Positions 18,921 through 27,814 are shown, counted from the stretch's first letter. The stretch is 64,000 nucleotides of DNA from Saccharothrix syringae (GCF_009498035.1 NZ_CP034550.1:8990001-9054000); one strand, 5' to 3'. Notes: generated from the sequence alone by a model not told the origin. Translations and numbers: made by a program.

Positions 18921-21727
18921 ACCCGGAGAACGACGCCACGAAGGACGCCGCCGAGCGCCGGTTCGTCGAGGCGTATCATATGCCCGAGGGCATGCCCAGG
19001 CACGAGGCGCTGGAGCGCGCGGCGCGGGCCGCGGACGCCGTCGACCACCTGCCGCTGGGCGTGAGCTGCCGGATCGCGCTGATCCGCTCGGCCTACGACC
19101 TGGGCCGCTACGACCTGATGCTCGCGCCGTTCGCGTGGTGCGGCACGGCCGAGCAGCGCGACCCGACCGCGTTCGACGACTGGGAGCTGCACAGCTTCGA
19201 CTGGGCGCACAAGTGGATCGTGTCCGGCCTGCTGGCCGACCCCCGGTTCACCCTGGCCCAGATCGGCTCGTTCGTCGACCAGCTCGCGTCGCGCTACCAG
19301 CGGCTCGGGTACTCGATGCAGCCGGTGCACGGCGCCCGCGCCGAGCTGGCCGCGCACGTCGGCGACGACGAGGCGTACCGGGAGCACTTCGCGCGCTACC
19401 TGGCCACCGACCGGGGGCCGATGAGCGACTGCGAGGCGTGCGTGGTGGAGGAGCAGGCCGGGCACCTGATCCGGCAGGGCCGCCACGCCGAGGCCGTCGC
19501 GCACGCCGAGCACCAGTTGGCGCGCGACACCGGCTGCGCGACCCAGCCGCAGGGCATCCTGACCACGCTGACGCCCGCGTTCGTGGCGCTGGGCGAGCTG
19601 GACCGGGCCCGGGACGCGCACGTGGTCGCGCACCGGCTGGTCCGCGACGACCTCGTCGGCGGCTACCTGGACGACCACCTGGTGTTCTGCGCGACCTCCG
19701 GCAACGTGGCGCGGGGCGTGGAGCTGCTGCGCGCCCACCTGCACCGGGTGCACCACTCGACCAGCCCGTCCCGGGCCATGGACTTCGCCGCGGGCGCGGC
19801 GCTGCTGCTGAGCCGGGTGGACGGCGCCGAGGAGTTCACCGTGCCGCGGGACGGGATCACCACCCCGGTGCGCGCGGCCGAGCTGCGCGCGCAGCTGGAG
19901 GAGCTGGCGCTGGGGATCGCGGAGCGGTTCGACCGGCGCAACGGCACCGACGCGGTGAGCAGACGGGTCCGGCAGACCCTGGCCACCCCGGACACCGCGC
20001 CGGTGCCGCTGGTCGTGCCGGTCGCCGCGCCCGCGCCGCCCGAGTCCGCCGAGGAGGAACCCCCGGTGGAGGTCGCCGACCCGGTGGAGCTGGCGCGGCG
20101 GATGTGCGACGCGTTCGACCGCGGCGAGTTCACCACCGGCATGCGGCTGCTGCGGTCGCTGCCGCCGGACCTCGACCCGCTGCTGCCCGAGTCGCTGGCC
20201 GCGCTGGTCGCGGCGCGCCGGGCCATCGTCGCCGGGCACTCGCGCCCCCAGGACGAGGTGCTGGCCGAGCTGGGCGCGGCGGTCGACCGGCTGGTCGCGT
20301 GCGGCGAGCACGACCTGGCCAACCGGTACCGGGCGCGGGGCGCCTCGCTCCTCGGCGAGGAGGAGGGCGTCGCGGCGGCCCGCGCGTGCCTGGCCGAGGC
20401 GGACGCCGCCGGCACCCCGTACACCAGGGTGCTGACCAGGCTGCTGCTGGCCGACCTGCTGGCCGAGGGCGACGACGGCGAGTCCGACGAGCCGCGCGTG
20501 CTGGCCGCCGAGGCGCTGGGGCTCGCGGAGGGGGGCGCGCCGGAGCTGGTGGCGCGGGCGCGGTGCGACCTGGCCCAGCACCTGGCCACCACCGGTCGGC
20601 TCGACGAGGCGCAGGACGAGGTGACCGACGTGCTGGTCGGCGACCCGTCCGCGTCCGTGCGGTTCGACGCGCTGCGGCTGCTGCTGAAGATCCAGACCGT
20701 GCGGGGCGACGAGGCGGCGGTGGCCACGGGCGCGGAGTTCGTCGGCTCGTTCAGCTCGCCGCGCGGGCCGTGGACGGCCGAGGCGCACCGGCAGCGGGTG
20801 GCCTCGATCGAGCGGCTGGGCCTGGAGGCCGAGCACCTGGCGGAGCTGCGCGACGCGGTGGCCGCGGGCCGCGAGGTAGGCGTGCCGGACGACGTGGCCA
20901 AGGCGTGCTACGCGCTGGCGGGCGGCTACCTGAAGGCCGGTCGGTTCGTGGAGGCCGCGGAGGTGCTGGAGGAAGCGGTCCGCGTGATCGGCACCGACGA
21001 GGTCGACCCGGACGCGGTCGTGCCCGTCCACTACCGGCTGGGCCAGGTGTGCGCGCGGCTGGACGAGACCGAGTCGGCGCGGCGCCACCTGGAGACCGCG
21101 CTGGGCCTGGTGCCGCCGGACGAGCCGTGGCGGCGGGCGATGGTGCTGGACGTGCTGGCGGGCGTCCTGCGGCGGCTGGACCGCCCGCGGGAGGCGGCCT
21201 CGGCCTACCAGGGCGCGGCGGCCGGGTGGCAGGAGGTCTCGGAGTTCGCCGAGGCGGCGGGTTCCCTGGTCGAGGCGGCGGCCGCGCTGCCCGACGAGGA
21301 GGCGGCCGGGTGCGCCGCCGTGCTCGCCTCGGCCGAGGCGCTGCTGCCGCGGGTCGAGGACGTCGAGCAGCGCACCCACCTGACCGCGCGGATCGCCGCG
21401 ATCCGGGCGTTCCTGCACGGCCAGTCCGGCGACCTCACCGCGGCGGTCGAGCAGAACGGCGTCGCCGAGGAGTTGGCCGCCCAGCTCGGCGACGACACCT
21501 GGCGGACGTTCCTGGTCACGCGCGGCGCGCGCTTCCTCCTCCAGGCGGGCGACCCGGCCAACGCCGAGGCCGAGGCCCGCCGCGCGGGCACCCTGATCAC
21601 CGACGACACCCCGCTCCAGCTCCTCGGCGACACCGCCAACGTCCTGGAAGAGGCCCTGCGCACCCAGTCCAAACCCACCACCGGCGACCCACTCCTGCGA
21701 GCCCTGCAGTCCCGCCTGGACTCCTGA
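18917..21727 (+). CDS. Large tetratricopeptide-repeat protein, partner of HSP90-like protein
   Basis: 936 residues, alpha-helical throughout. TPR-like helix pairs are visible, e.g. ACYALAGGYLKAGRFVEAAEVLEEAVRVIG, VHYRLGQVCARLDETESARRHLETALGLVP, VLDVLAGVLRRLDRPREAASAYQGAAAGW in the last third. The N-terminal 330 residues form a second helical block (MPEGMPRHEALERAARAAD and on), joined to the C-terminal block by a Pro/Val/Ala-rich linker (about residues 355-385). GTG at 18917 overlaps the upstream stop by 3 bp. Eukaryotic HSP90 uses TPR co-chaperones, so an HSP90-TPR pair is a reasonable inference; no catalytic motif was seen here. Confidence 0.85.
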
Positions 21728-21773
21728 CCCGCACCCACGCCCGGGCCACGCGGCCCACCCACGTGCCCCGGGC

Positions 21774-21861
21774 GTGTCCTCCACTCAGACACCGCGAGTC
21801 GAACGTTCAGGACCCTCGTGTCGAACGTTCGGGACCCCTGAGTTCCACGTTCGGGCCCAGC
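21774..21861. repeat. Tandem array of four degenerate 22-bp units (site 1)
   Basis: Four 22-bp units begin at 21774, 21796, 21818 and 21840 with the cores GTGTCCTCC, GAGTCGAAC, GTGTCGAAC and GAGTTCCAC. The spacing is exactly 22 bp each time. The units lie between the convergent TPR gene and tsnR and are followed by the tsnR 3' end. The first unit is 21/22 identical to a reverse-complement unit at site 2 (24875-24896). Confidence 0.85.
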
Positions 21862-21877
21862 GGGACGACCCGGGCGT

Positions 21878-22645
21878 TCAGGCGCGTTGGGCGCGGGCCG
21901 AGGCGTAGAGGCAGACGGCGGCCGCCGTGGCGAGGTTCAGGCTCTCGGCGCTGCCGTAGATCGGGACCTTGAGGGCGGCGTCGAGGCTGTCGACGACCTC
22001 GTCGGGCAGCCCGTGCGCCTCGCTGCCGAACACCCACGCCGTGGGCGCGGCCAGGTCACCGCGCAGGTCGGCGGTCACCAGGTCCTCCGGCGCGTACCCG
22101 TCGGCGGCGACCAGGCGCAGGCCCGCGCCCCGCAGGGCGGCGAACACCCCGTCCGCGTCCCGCGCCCGCGCGATCGGCAGGTGGAACACGCTGCCCGTGG
22201 ACGCGCGCACGCACTTGCCGTTGTGGGGGTCGACCGCGTCGCCGGCGAAGACCACCGCGTCGGCACCGGCCGCGTCCGCGACGCGCACCACCGTGCCCGC
22301 GTTGCCGGGGTCCGCCACGCCGTGCAGCACCGCCACCAGCCGCGGCCCGCCCGCCAGCGCCACGTCCAGCGGCACGTCCACCGACGAGCACACCGCGACC
22401 ACGCCCTGCGGCGTCACCGTCTCCGACAGCACGGCGGCGGCCTTGTCGGTCACCCCGCTCACCCGCACCCCGGCGGCCGCGGCCTCCCGCACCAGCTCGG
22501 GGTTGCGGGCCCCGGCCGTGGCCGTGACGAACAGCTCGTGCACCCGGCCGCGCCCGGCGGCGGCCCAGGCCAGCGCCTCGCGCACCGCCTGCGCGCCCTC
22601 GGCGAGGAAGCGCTCCGCGCGGTCGCGACCGGAACGCCTGGTCAA
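21878..22645 (-). CDS. tsnR: TrmH/SpoU-family RNA 2'-O-methyltransferase
   Basis: SPOUT-class RNA ribose methyltransferase. Motif 1 VLHGVADPGNAGTVVRVADAAGAD, motif 2 WVFGSEAHGLPDEVVDS and motif 3 VPIYGSAESLNLATAAAVCLYA form the knot. 255 residues from TTG at 22645. However, the frame continues upstream through FTERTPRVVAARRLTRRSGRDRA, a segment typical of this family, and the only codon that could start it is CTG at 22726, overlapping the rplT stop. The true protein may therefore be 282 residues (21878-22726). Position after infC-rpmI-rplT matches mycobacterial tsnR. The exact RNA target is unknown. Confidence 0.9.
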   Translation of the reverse strand: MTRRSGRDRAERFLAEGAQAVREALAWAAAGRGRVHELFVTATAGARNPELVREAAAAGVRVSGVTDKAAAVLSETVTPQGVVAVCSSVDVPLDVALAGGPRLVAVLHGVADPGNAGTVVRVADAAGADAVVFAGDAVDPHNGKCVRASTGSVFHLPIARARDADGVFAALRGAGLRLVAADGYAPEDLVTADLRGDLAAPTAWVFGSEAHGLPDEVVDSLDAALKVPIYGSAESLNLATAAAVCLYASARAQRA

Positions 22646-22722
22646 CCGCCGAGCGGCAACGACCCGGGGAGTCCGTTCGGTGAACGGAGCATCCCCGGGT
22701 CGTGGTGCGCGTTCGTCCGCGC

Positions 22723-23112
22723 TCAGACCTTGTCCTCGACCGGCGCGTTGACGTCGCTGGGCAGGGCGGCCTTGGCGGCCTCCACCAGCGCGGTGAACGC
22801 ACCCGCGTCGTTGACGGCCAGCTCAGCCAGGATCTTGCGGTCCACCTCGATGCCCGCGAGGCGCAGGCCCTGGATGAAGCGGTTGTAGGTCATGCCGTTG
22901 GCACGCACGCCCGCGTTGATGCGCTGGATCCACAGCTTGCGGAAGTCACCCTTGCGGGCGCGGCGGTCCCGGTAGGCGTAGTTGAGCGAGTGGAGCACCT
23001 GCTCCTTGGCCTTGCGGTACAGCCTCGAACGCTGGCCGCGGTAGCCGCTGGCGAGCTCAAGGGTGGTACGGCGCTTCTTCTGGGCGTTCACTGCCCTTTT
23101 GACGCGTGCCAC
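22723..23112 (-). CDS. rplT: 50S ribosomal protein L20
   Basis: 129 residues, [79 protein letters not shown]: the complete L20 family core. GTG start at 23112. Binds 23S rRNA early in 50S assembly and in some bacteria represses its own operon. Third gene of the infC operon, 62 bp after rpmI. Confidence 0.98.
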   Translation of the reverse strand: MARVKRAVNAQKKRRTTLELASGYRGQRSRLYRKAKEQVLHSLNYAYRDRRARKGDFRKLWIQRINAGVRANGMTYNRFIQGLRLAGIEVDRKILAELAVNDAGAFTALVEAAKAALPSDVNAPVEDKV

Positions 23113-23174
23113 GGGTCCATCCTGTCGATCTCGTGGGGCCGGTCAGGCCCCGGGTGTTCATGGGGACGCGGGTC

Positions 23175-23369
23175 TCAGATACCCAGCAGCTTCTTGATGC
23201 GCGACGCGTCGTTCTTGGCGACTTCGGTCGTGCCGGAGAGACGGCGGGTGAGCTTGCTGGACTTCTTCTCCAGCAGGTGGCGCTTGCCGGCCTTCTCGCG
23301 GACCAGCTTGCCGCTGCCGGTGACCTTCACGCGCTTGGAGGTCCCGCTGTGGCTCTTGTTCTTGGGCAT
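23175..23369 (-). CDS. rpmI: 50S ribosomal protein L35
   Basis: 64 residues: [50 protein letters not shown], the standard L35 sequence. The ATG at 23369 is chosen over an upstream in-frame start because L35 begins MPK. Sits between infC and rplT. Confidence 0.98.
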   Translation of the reverse strand: MPKNKSHSGTSKRVKVTGSGKLVREKAGKRHLLEKKSSKLTRRLSGTTEVAKNDASRIKKLLGI

Positions 23370-23468
23370 TAGTCGTCCTTGGTCTCGTGCAGCCACCGGG
23401 GGTAAGGGCGGCCGTGCCTGCTCCCGGGCCCAGGGGCCCGGGAGGTCACCGGCCCGAGGGCCGGGAGA

Positions 23469-24065
23469 TCACTGTTCGACGACGTCGTCCGCCTGGGTCT
23501 CCTGCTTGACCGGGCGGGTCTTCGTCGTCTTGTGCGGGGCCAGCACCATGATCATGTTGCGGCCGTCCTGCTTCGGGTTGGACTCGACGAACCCCAGCTC
23601 CGCGACGTCCTCCGCGAGCTTCTGCAGCAGTCGGTAACCCAACTCCGGCCGGGACTGCTCACGGCCGCGGAACATGATGGTCACCTTGACCTTGTTCCCG
23701 TGCGACAGGAAGCGGGCCACGTGGCCCTTCTTCGTCTGGTAGTCGTGCGGGTCGATCTTCGGGCGGAGCTTCTGCTCCTTGATGACCGTCAGCTGCTGGT
23801 TGCGACGCGACTCACGGGCCTTCTGCGCGCTCTCGTACTTGTACTTGCCGTAGTCCATGAGCTTGCAGACCGGCGGCCGAGCCTGCGCGGCGACCTCGAC
23901 GAGGTCGAGATCCGATTCCTGGGCGAGTCGGAGCGCGTCCTCGATGCGAACGATCCCGACCTGCTCGCCGTTCGGCCCGACCAGTCGAACCTCGGGCACG
24001 CGGATGCGGTCGTTGATGCGCGGCTCGGTGCTCGCGGGAGCACCTCGGTTCGAGGGACTTGTCAT
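23469..24065 (-). CDS. infC: Translation initiation factor IF-3
   Basis: 198 residues. N-domain [63 protein letters not shown], linker and C-domain [30 protein letters not shown]. Prevents premature subunit joining and checks start codons. ATG at 24065. First gene of infC-rpmI-rplT-tsnR and preceded by a terminator-like leader hairpin. Confidence 0.98.
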   Translation of the reverse strand: MTSPSNRGAPASTEPRINDRIRVPEVRLVGPNGEQVGIVRIEDALRLAQESDLDLVEVAAQARPPVCKLMDYGKYKYESAQKARESRRNQQLTVIKEQKLRPKIDPHDYQTKKGHVARFLSHGNKVKVTIMFRGREQSRPELGYRLLQKLAEDVAELGFVESNPKQDGRNMIMVLAPHKTTKTRPVKQETQADDVVEQ

Positions 24066-24093
24066 TCACGTCCTTTGTGACTCGTTGTGCGCC

Positions 24094-24130
24094 AAAGACA
24101 AGAGGCCCCACACCTGCCCGGTGTGAGGCC
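24094..24130 (-). promoter_or_regulatory. Attenuator-like hairpin in the infC leader
   Basis: On the minus strand GGCCTCACAC, a 7-nt loop (CGGGCAG) and GTGTGGGGCC form a 10-bp RNA stem in which one pair is a U-G wobble, directly followed by TCTTGTCTTT. It lies 29-65 nt upstream of the infC ATG. A hairpin followed by a U-rich run before a ribosomal-protein operon is the layout of transcription attenuation. The wobble pair would be a C-A mismatch on the other strand, which supports a function in the infC transcript. Confidence 0.65.
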
Positions 24131-24238
24131 CGCTTCCGACCGATCGCACAACGAAGGGCGCAGTCCACCCCTCGCAGGACCGGACCCGGCCACCTGCTCG
24201 AAGCGGCAGACTCGGGTGGGAGCGGGGCTCCACTTGCC

Positions 24239-24258
24239 GTCCCCACACGGGTGGGGAC
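24239..24258. promoter_or_regulatory. Upstream hairpin in the infC leader
   Basis: Perfect 8-bp inverted repeat GTCCCCAC-ACGG-GTGGGGAC. It could be part of an alternative leader fold with the terminator-like hairpin at 24104-24130. A TATGAT sequence on the minus strand at about 24269-24274 is the best -10 candidate for the operon; a TTGACA just upstream of it is spaced only 11 bp, so the promoter assignment is tentative. Confidence 0.45.
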
Positions 24259-24340
24259 TGGTCGCTCGAAAAATCATAGCAGACGGTCTTGTCAACCCCC
24301 GAACCGGCGAGCCCACCGGCGGGGTTGCGAGAATGGTCCC

Positions 24341-24682
24341 GTGACCGACCTGCCTCCGAACAACGTCCGCGAGCTGTCCGATGTTCCCAGCGTCGAGGTG
24401 ATCAGCAAGGCGGCGATCATGCTGCTGTCCTCGGCCGCCGAACGGCTCGGCCTGGCCGACGAGGACCCGGCGTCGAGCCCGCACCGGGACCTCGACGAAG
24501 CCCGCCGCCTGATCACCGCCCTGGCCGGCCTGGTCACCGCGTCCGTCGAGTACCTGGGGCCGCACGCGGCGCCGCTGCGCGAGGGGCTGCAGTCGGTGCA
24601 GCGGGCCTTCCGCGAGGCTTCCGCCTACCCCGACGAGCCGGGCCAGGGCCCGGGCGAGAAGTACACCGGCCCCGTCTACTGA
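24341..24682 (+). CDS. DUF1844 protein
   Basis: 113 residues: VTDLPPNNVRELSDVPSVEVISKAAIMLLSSAAERLGL..DLDEARRLITALAGLVTASVEYLGPHAAPLREGLQSVQRAFREAS, matching the actinobacterial DUF1844 family whose gene is often divergent from infC. GTG at 24341 follows GAGAAT by 6 nt and has no ribosome-binding site, so the transcript is probably leaderless. The role is unknown. Confidence 0.88.
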   Translation: MTDLPPNNVRELSDVPSVEVISKAAIMLLSSAAERLGLADEDPASSPHRDLDEARRLITALAGLVTASVEYLGPHAAPLREGLQSVQRAFREASAYPDEPGQGPGEKYTGPVY

Positions 24683-25081
24683 CCCGCCGACCCGCGAGTC
24701 GAACCCCCGGACCTCGCGAGTCGAACCTCCAGGACCCCCGAGTTCCACGTTCGCGCACCGCCTGCCGGTCGCGAACGTGGAACTCGGGGGTCCTGTGCGT
24801 TCGACACGGGGGTGCCGGAGGTTCGACACGGCGGTGCCGAGCGTTCGACTCACGGTGTCGGAGTGGAGGGCTCGCGGTGCCTGAGTGGAGGACACGCGGT
24901 GTTCCAGTGGAGGACACGCGGGGGGTGGGTGGGTACTGGGGGTGGGTGGCCGAAGGGGGTGGGGGTGGTGGCCGAAGGGGGGTGGGCGAGAAGGGTGGGA
25001 CGGCGCGGGAGGGGGAAATAGGGTCTGGAGTCGTTCGCGCGAACCCCTGTCCTTCCGACCCTGCTGGAAGAGAGCGGATCC
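24683..25081. repeat. Opposed 22-bp repeat arrays (site 2) and G-rich upstream region of the subtilase gene
   Basis: The left arm has three units in one orientation (cores GAGTCGAAC 24696, GAGTCGAAC 24718, GAGTTCCAC 24740). The right arm has seven units in the opposite orientation (cores starting 24777, 24799, 24821, 24843, 24865, 24887, 24909). Every step is exactly 22 bp. The two arms meet in a 24-bp perfect inverted repeat (24732-24793). Bases 24930-25030 are strongly G-rich on the plus strand (runs such as GGGTGGGTGGG) and run into the promoter area of the S8 peptidase gene. No gene is supported here; 22 is not a multiple of 3, which argues against a coding repeat. Confidence 0.88.
24732..24793. 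terminator. 24-bp perfect inverted repeat, probable terminator downstream of the DUF1844 gene
   Basis: Arms at 24732-24755 and 24770-24793 are exact reverse complements over 24 bp with a 14-nt loop. It starts 50 bp after the DUF1844 stop. The arms are made from two opposed 22-bp units carrying the GAGTTCCAC core. Confidence 0.75.
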
Positions 25082-26602
25082 ATGGTTGAGTTTCGCGCGT
25101 CCTGGGCTCGGTTAGCGGGTGCCGGCGCGGCTGCGGTGGTGGCCGCGGCGCTGGTGGCGGCACCCGCGCAGGCTGCCGAAGGCGTGGTTCGGGACGCCGG
25201 TGCGCCCGACGCGGTGGCCGGTAGTTACATCGTGGTGTTGAAAGACGCCGTAGGTGTGCAGTCTTTCACCGAGAAGATTGATGCTGAGGTCACGCACCGC
25301 TACAGCGCGGCGGTCAACGGGTTCGCCGCGCGGATGGACGCGGGAGCGGCCCGGAAGCTGGCCGCGGACCCGGCGGTCGCGTACGTGGCGCAGGACCGGC
25401 GGGTGCGCCTGCTCGCGGACCAGCCGAACCCGCCGTCGTGGGGCCTGGACCGCGTCGACCAGCGCGACCTGCCGCTGAACCGCAACTACAGCTACGGCAC
25501 CACGGCGGGCAACGTGCACGCCTACATCATCGACACCGGCATCCGGACCACCCACGCCGACCTGGGCGGCCGGGCCACCTTCGACGCCAACACCACCGGT
25601 GACGGCAACAACACCGACTGCAACGGCCACGGCACGCACGTCGCCGGCACCGTCGGCGGGTCCGCGCACGGCGTGGCCAAGGGCGTCCGCCTGCACGCCG
25701 TCAAGGTCCTGACCTGCGGCGGCTCCGGCACGATCGCGGGTGTCGTGGCGGGCGTGGACTGGGTGACCGCCAACGCGCAGAAGCCCGCCGTGGCCAACAT
25801 GAGCCTCGGCGGCGGCGCCAACGACACCCTGGACGCGGCCGTGCGCCGCTCGATCCTGTCGGGCGTGACCTACGCCGTCGCCTCCGGCAACTCCAACGCC
25901 GACGCGTGCTCGTTCTCCCCCGCCCGGGTGGCCGAGGCCATCACGGTCAACGCCACCGACCAGGCCGACAACCGGGCGTCGTTCTCCAACTGGGGCGGCT
26001 GCACGGACCTGTTCGCGCCGGGCGTCGGCATCACCTCGGCCTGGAACACGGGCGACACCGCCACCAACACCATCAGCGGCACGTCCATGGCCAGCCCGCA
26101 CGCCGCCGGTGCCGCCGCGCTGGTGCTGGCGAACAACCCCGGCGCCACCCCGCAGGTGGTCCGGGACACCCTGGTGGGCGCCGCCACCCCGAACAAGGTG
26201 GTCAACCCGGGCGCCGGCTCGCCGAACCTGCTGCTGTTCACGGGCACCGCGCCGCAGCCCCAGCCGGGCCGCGACACGCTCGTCCGCGGCGAGACGCTGC
26301 AGATCGGCCAGACCAAGGTCTCCCAGGACGGCCGCTACACGCTGGTCATGCAGGGCGACGGCAACCTGGTCCTCTACGCGGCGGGCGGCCAGGCGCTGTG
26401 GCACACCAGCACCTACGGCACGGGCGCGACCTACGCGGTGCTCCAGTACGACGGCAACTTCGTGGTCTACACCGCGGCGGGCGTGGCGAGGTGGCACACC
26501 GGCACCCACGGCACCGCGGCCGACCGGCTGATCGTGCAGAACGACTCGAACCTGGTCCTCTACGGGCCGACCGGGCAGGTGTTCTGGCACCGGCTGCAGT
26601 GA
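25082..26602 (+). CDS. Secreted subtilisin-like serine protease (S8) with C-terminal bulb-type lectin domain
   Basis: 506 residues. Signal peptide 1-32 (hydrophobic core then AQAA), I9-type pro-domain about 46-113 (SYIVVLKDAVGVQSFTEK..VAYVAQDRRV), S8 catalytic domain with Asp151 (IIDTGIR), His183 (NGHGTHVAG) and Ser335 (GTSMASPH). The oxyanion Asn is in ASGNSN. After a Gln/Pro linker (about 392-397) comes a B_lectin domain with three repeats of the QxDxNxVxY type: MQGDGNLVLYA, LQYDGNFVVYT, VQNDSNLVLYG. The lectin part likely binds a glycan or cell wall. Purine-rich ribosome site before ATG 25082. Confidence 0.95.
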   Translation: MVEFRASWARLAGAGAAAVVAAALVAAPAQAAEGVVRDAGAPDAVAGSYIVVLKDAVGVQSFTEKIDAEVTHRYSAAVNGFAARMDAGAARKLAADPAVAYVAQDRRVRLLADQPNPPSWGLDRVDQRDLPLNRNYSYGTTAGNVHAYIIDTGIRTTHADLGGRATFDANTTGDGNNTDCNGHGTHVAGTVGGSAHGVAKGVRLHAVKVLTCGGSGTIAGVVAGVDWVTANAQKPAVANMSLGGGANDTLDAAVRRSILSGVTYAVASGNSNADACSFSPARVAEAITVNATDQADNRASFSNWGGCTDLFAPGVGITSAWNTGDTATNTISGTSMASPHAAGAAALVLANNPGATPQVVRDTLVGAATPNKVVNPGAGSPNLLLFTGTAPQPQPGRDTLVRGETLQIGQTKVSQDGRYTLVMQGDGNLVLYAAGGQALWHTSTYGTGATYAVLQYDGNFVVYTAAGVARWHTGTHGTAADRLIVQNDSNLVLYGPTGQVFWHRLQ

Positions 26603-26603
26603 G

Positions 26604-26622
26604 GCCGGACCCCCGGTCCGGC
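26604..26622. terminator. Hairpin terminator of the S8 protease gene
   Basis: 8-bp perfect stem GCCGGACC-CCC-GGTCCGGC, one base after the stop codon. A second 9-bp stem (26684-26692 with 26704-26712) follows 60 bp later. Confidence 0.6.
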
Positions 26623-26858
26623 GGGCGCCCATCCGGTGCGCACCCGCGGGCGGACCGGTAACCGTTGAGATCACGTCCCGCGGCGCCGGGGCCCGCCAAG
26701 CGAGCCCCGGCGTCGTGCTTGACAGAACCCGCCCGCCGTTCAGCGCAAGCGCGGCGCGTGTCCGGTCGATTGCCTTCAGTATCGATTCAGTCCTAGCGTG
26801 GCTCGACGTTCGCGCGAACTCCTTCGTCATCCGACACCGCCATGGAGGAGTGCCAGCC

Positions 26859-27056
26859 ATGCCACGCACCGCCCTGGGCACGGCGTTGACCGCCCTCGCC
26901 CTCGTCGCAGCCGCGACACCAGCACACGCGTCGGGGACCGCGCCGACGAGTCCGCCCGACGCCACCCAGATGAGCAGCACGATCCAGGACGCCACCCAGA
27001 TGGGCGACCCCGGGGCGACCCAGATGGTCGTCGTGCCCGACGGGTCCCGCGGCTGA
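26859..27056 (+). CDS. Small secreted peptide with three ATQM repeats
   Basis: 65 residues, not recognised. Signal peptide 1-24 (MPRTALGTALTALALVAAATPAHA). The mature part of about 41 residues contains DATQM (34-38), DATQM (44-48) and GATQM (52-56), then VVVPDGSRG. No Cys or transmembrane segment in the mature part. GGAGGAG at 26844-26850 lies 8 bp before the ATG. TTGCCT-N18-TAGCGT at 26770-26799 could be its promoter. It follows the secreted protease gene in the same direction, so a link as substrate, signal or inhibitor is possible but not shown. Confidence 0.7.
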   Translation: MPRTALGTALTALALVAAATPAHASGTAPTSPPDATQMSSTIQDATQMGDPGATQMVVVPDGSRG

Positions 27057-27073
27057 CCACCGCCGGGAGCCGG

Positions 27074-27670
27074 TCAGGGTCGGACGCCGCCCGCCCGGAG
27101 CAGGCGGCCCGCCAGGGCTTCGACGACCTCGGGGTCCTGGCGCCGCCAGCCCTCGGTCGGGTCCTCCGGGAAGACCGCGAGGTCGCGCAGCGACAGCCCG
27201 TTCAACGCGCGCAGGGCCAGCAGGTCGACCCGCCCCTGGTCGCGCAGCCGCCGCAGCGCCCCCGCCCGCCGGGCGAACCGCAGGCGCAGCGGCAGCCAGG
27301 TGACGAGCAGGAACGCCACCGGCACGGCGATCAGCGCGACGGTGAGCCACAGCGCCGTGGTCTCCACCGCCTCGACCTGGGTGGTGCCCGCGTCGGACAG
27401 CGTGGTGCCCGCGTCGCGGCCCTTGTCCAGCGCGGCACCCAGCCGCCCGCCGACCAGCGGCACGTCGCGCGCGTTGCCGGCGGCGTCGCCGAAGGTGTCG
27501 CTCAGGCCCCGGCCCGCGGCCACCAGCCGGTCGCCGGGTGCGCGCAGCCCGCGGACCGCGTCGCCCGCCGCCAGGGCCACCACCACCCAGGCCCACACCC
27601 ACGCGACGGCCACGAGGTCGGCCACCACCTGCCGCGCCAGCCTGGCCGGTTGGTCCGCGTACCACTTCAT
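27074..27670 (-). CDS. Membrane protein with two transmembrane helices
   Basis: 198 residues, unrecognised. Helix 1 about residues 15-37 (VVADLVAVAWVWAWVVVALAAG), a soluble loop of about 65 residues (DRLVAAGRGLSDTFGDAAGNARDVPLVGGRLGAALD), helix 2 about 107-128 (ALWLTVALIAVPVAFLLVTWLPL), then a basic cytosolic tail. ATG at 27670 preferred over an upstream TTG. Convergent with the small peptide gene (18-bp gap). Confidence 0.75.
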   Translation of the reverse strand: MKWYADQPARLARQVVADLVAVAWVWAWVVVALAAGDAVRGLRAPGDRLVAAGRGLSDTFGDAAGNARDVPLVGGRLGAALDKGRDAGTTLSDAGTTQVEAVETTALWLTVALIAVPVAFLLVTWLPLRLRFARRAGALRRLRDQGRVDLLALRALNGLSLRDLAVFPEDPTEGWRRQDPEVVEALAGRLLRAGGVRP

Positions 27671-27814
27671 GCGCAAGGTCTACCAGCCCGCCCACCGGAC
27701 GCCGCGGGGCGACCGTTCGGCGCACGGGGTGCGCCCGGGTCGAGACGTTGCCCGAGAGTGCTGTTGGCAATACCACAGGGTGGTCGTGGTACTGCCGGCC
27801 ATTAATGTCGTGGT

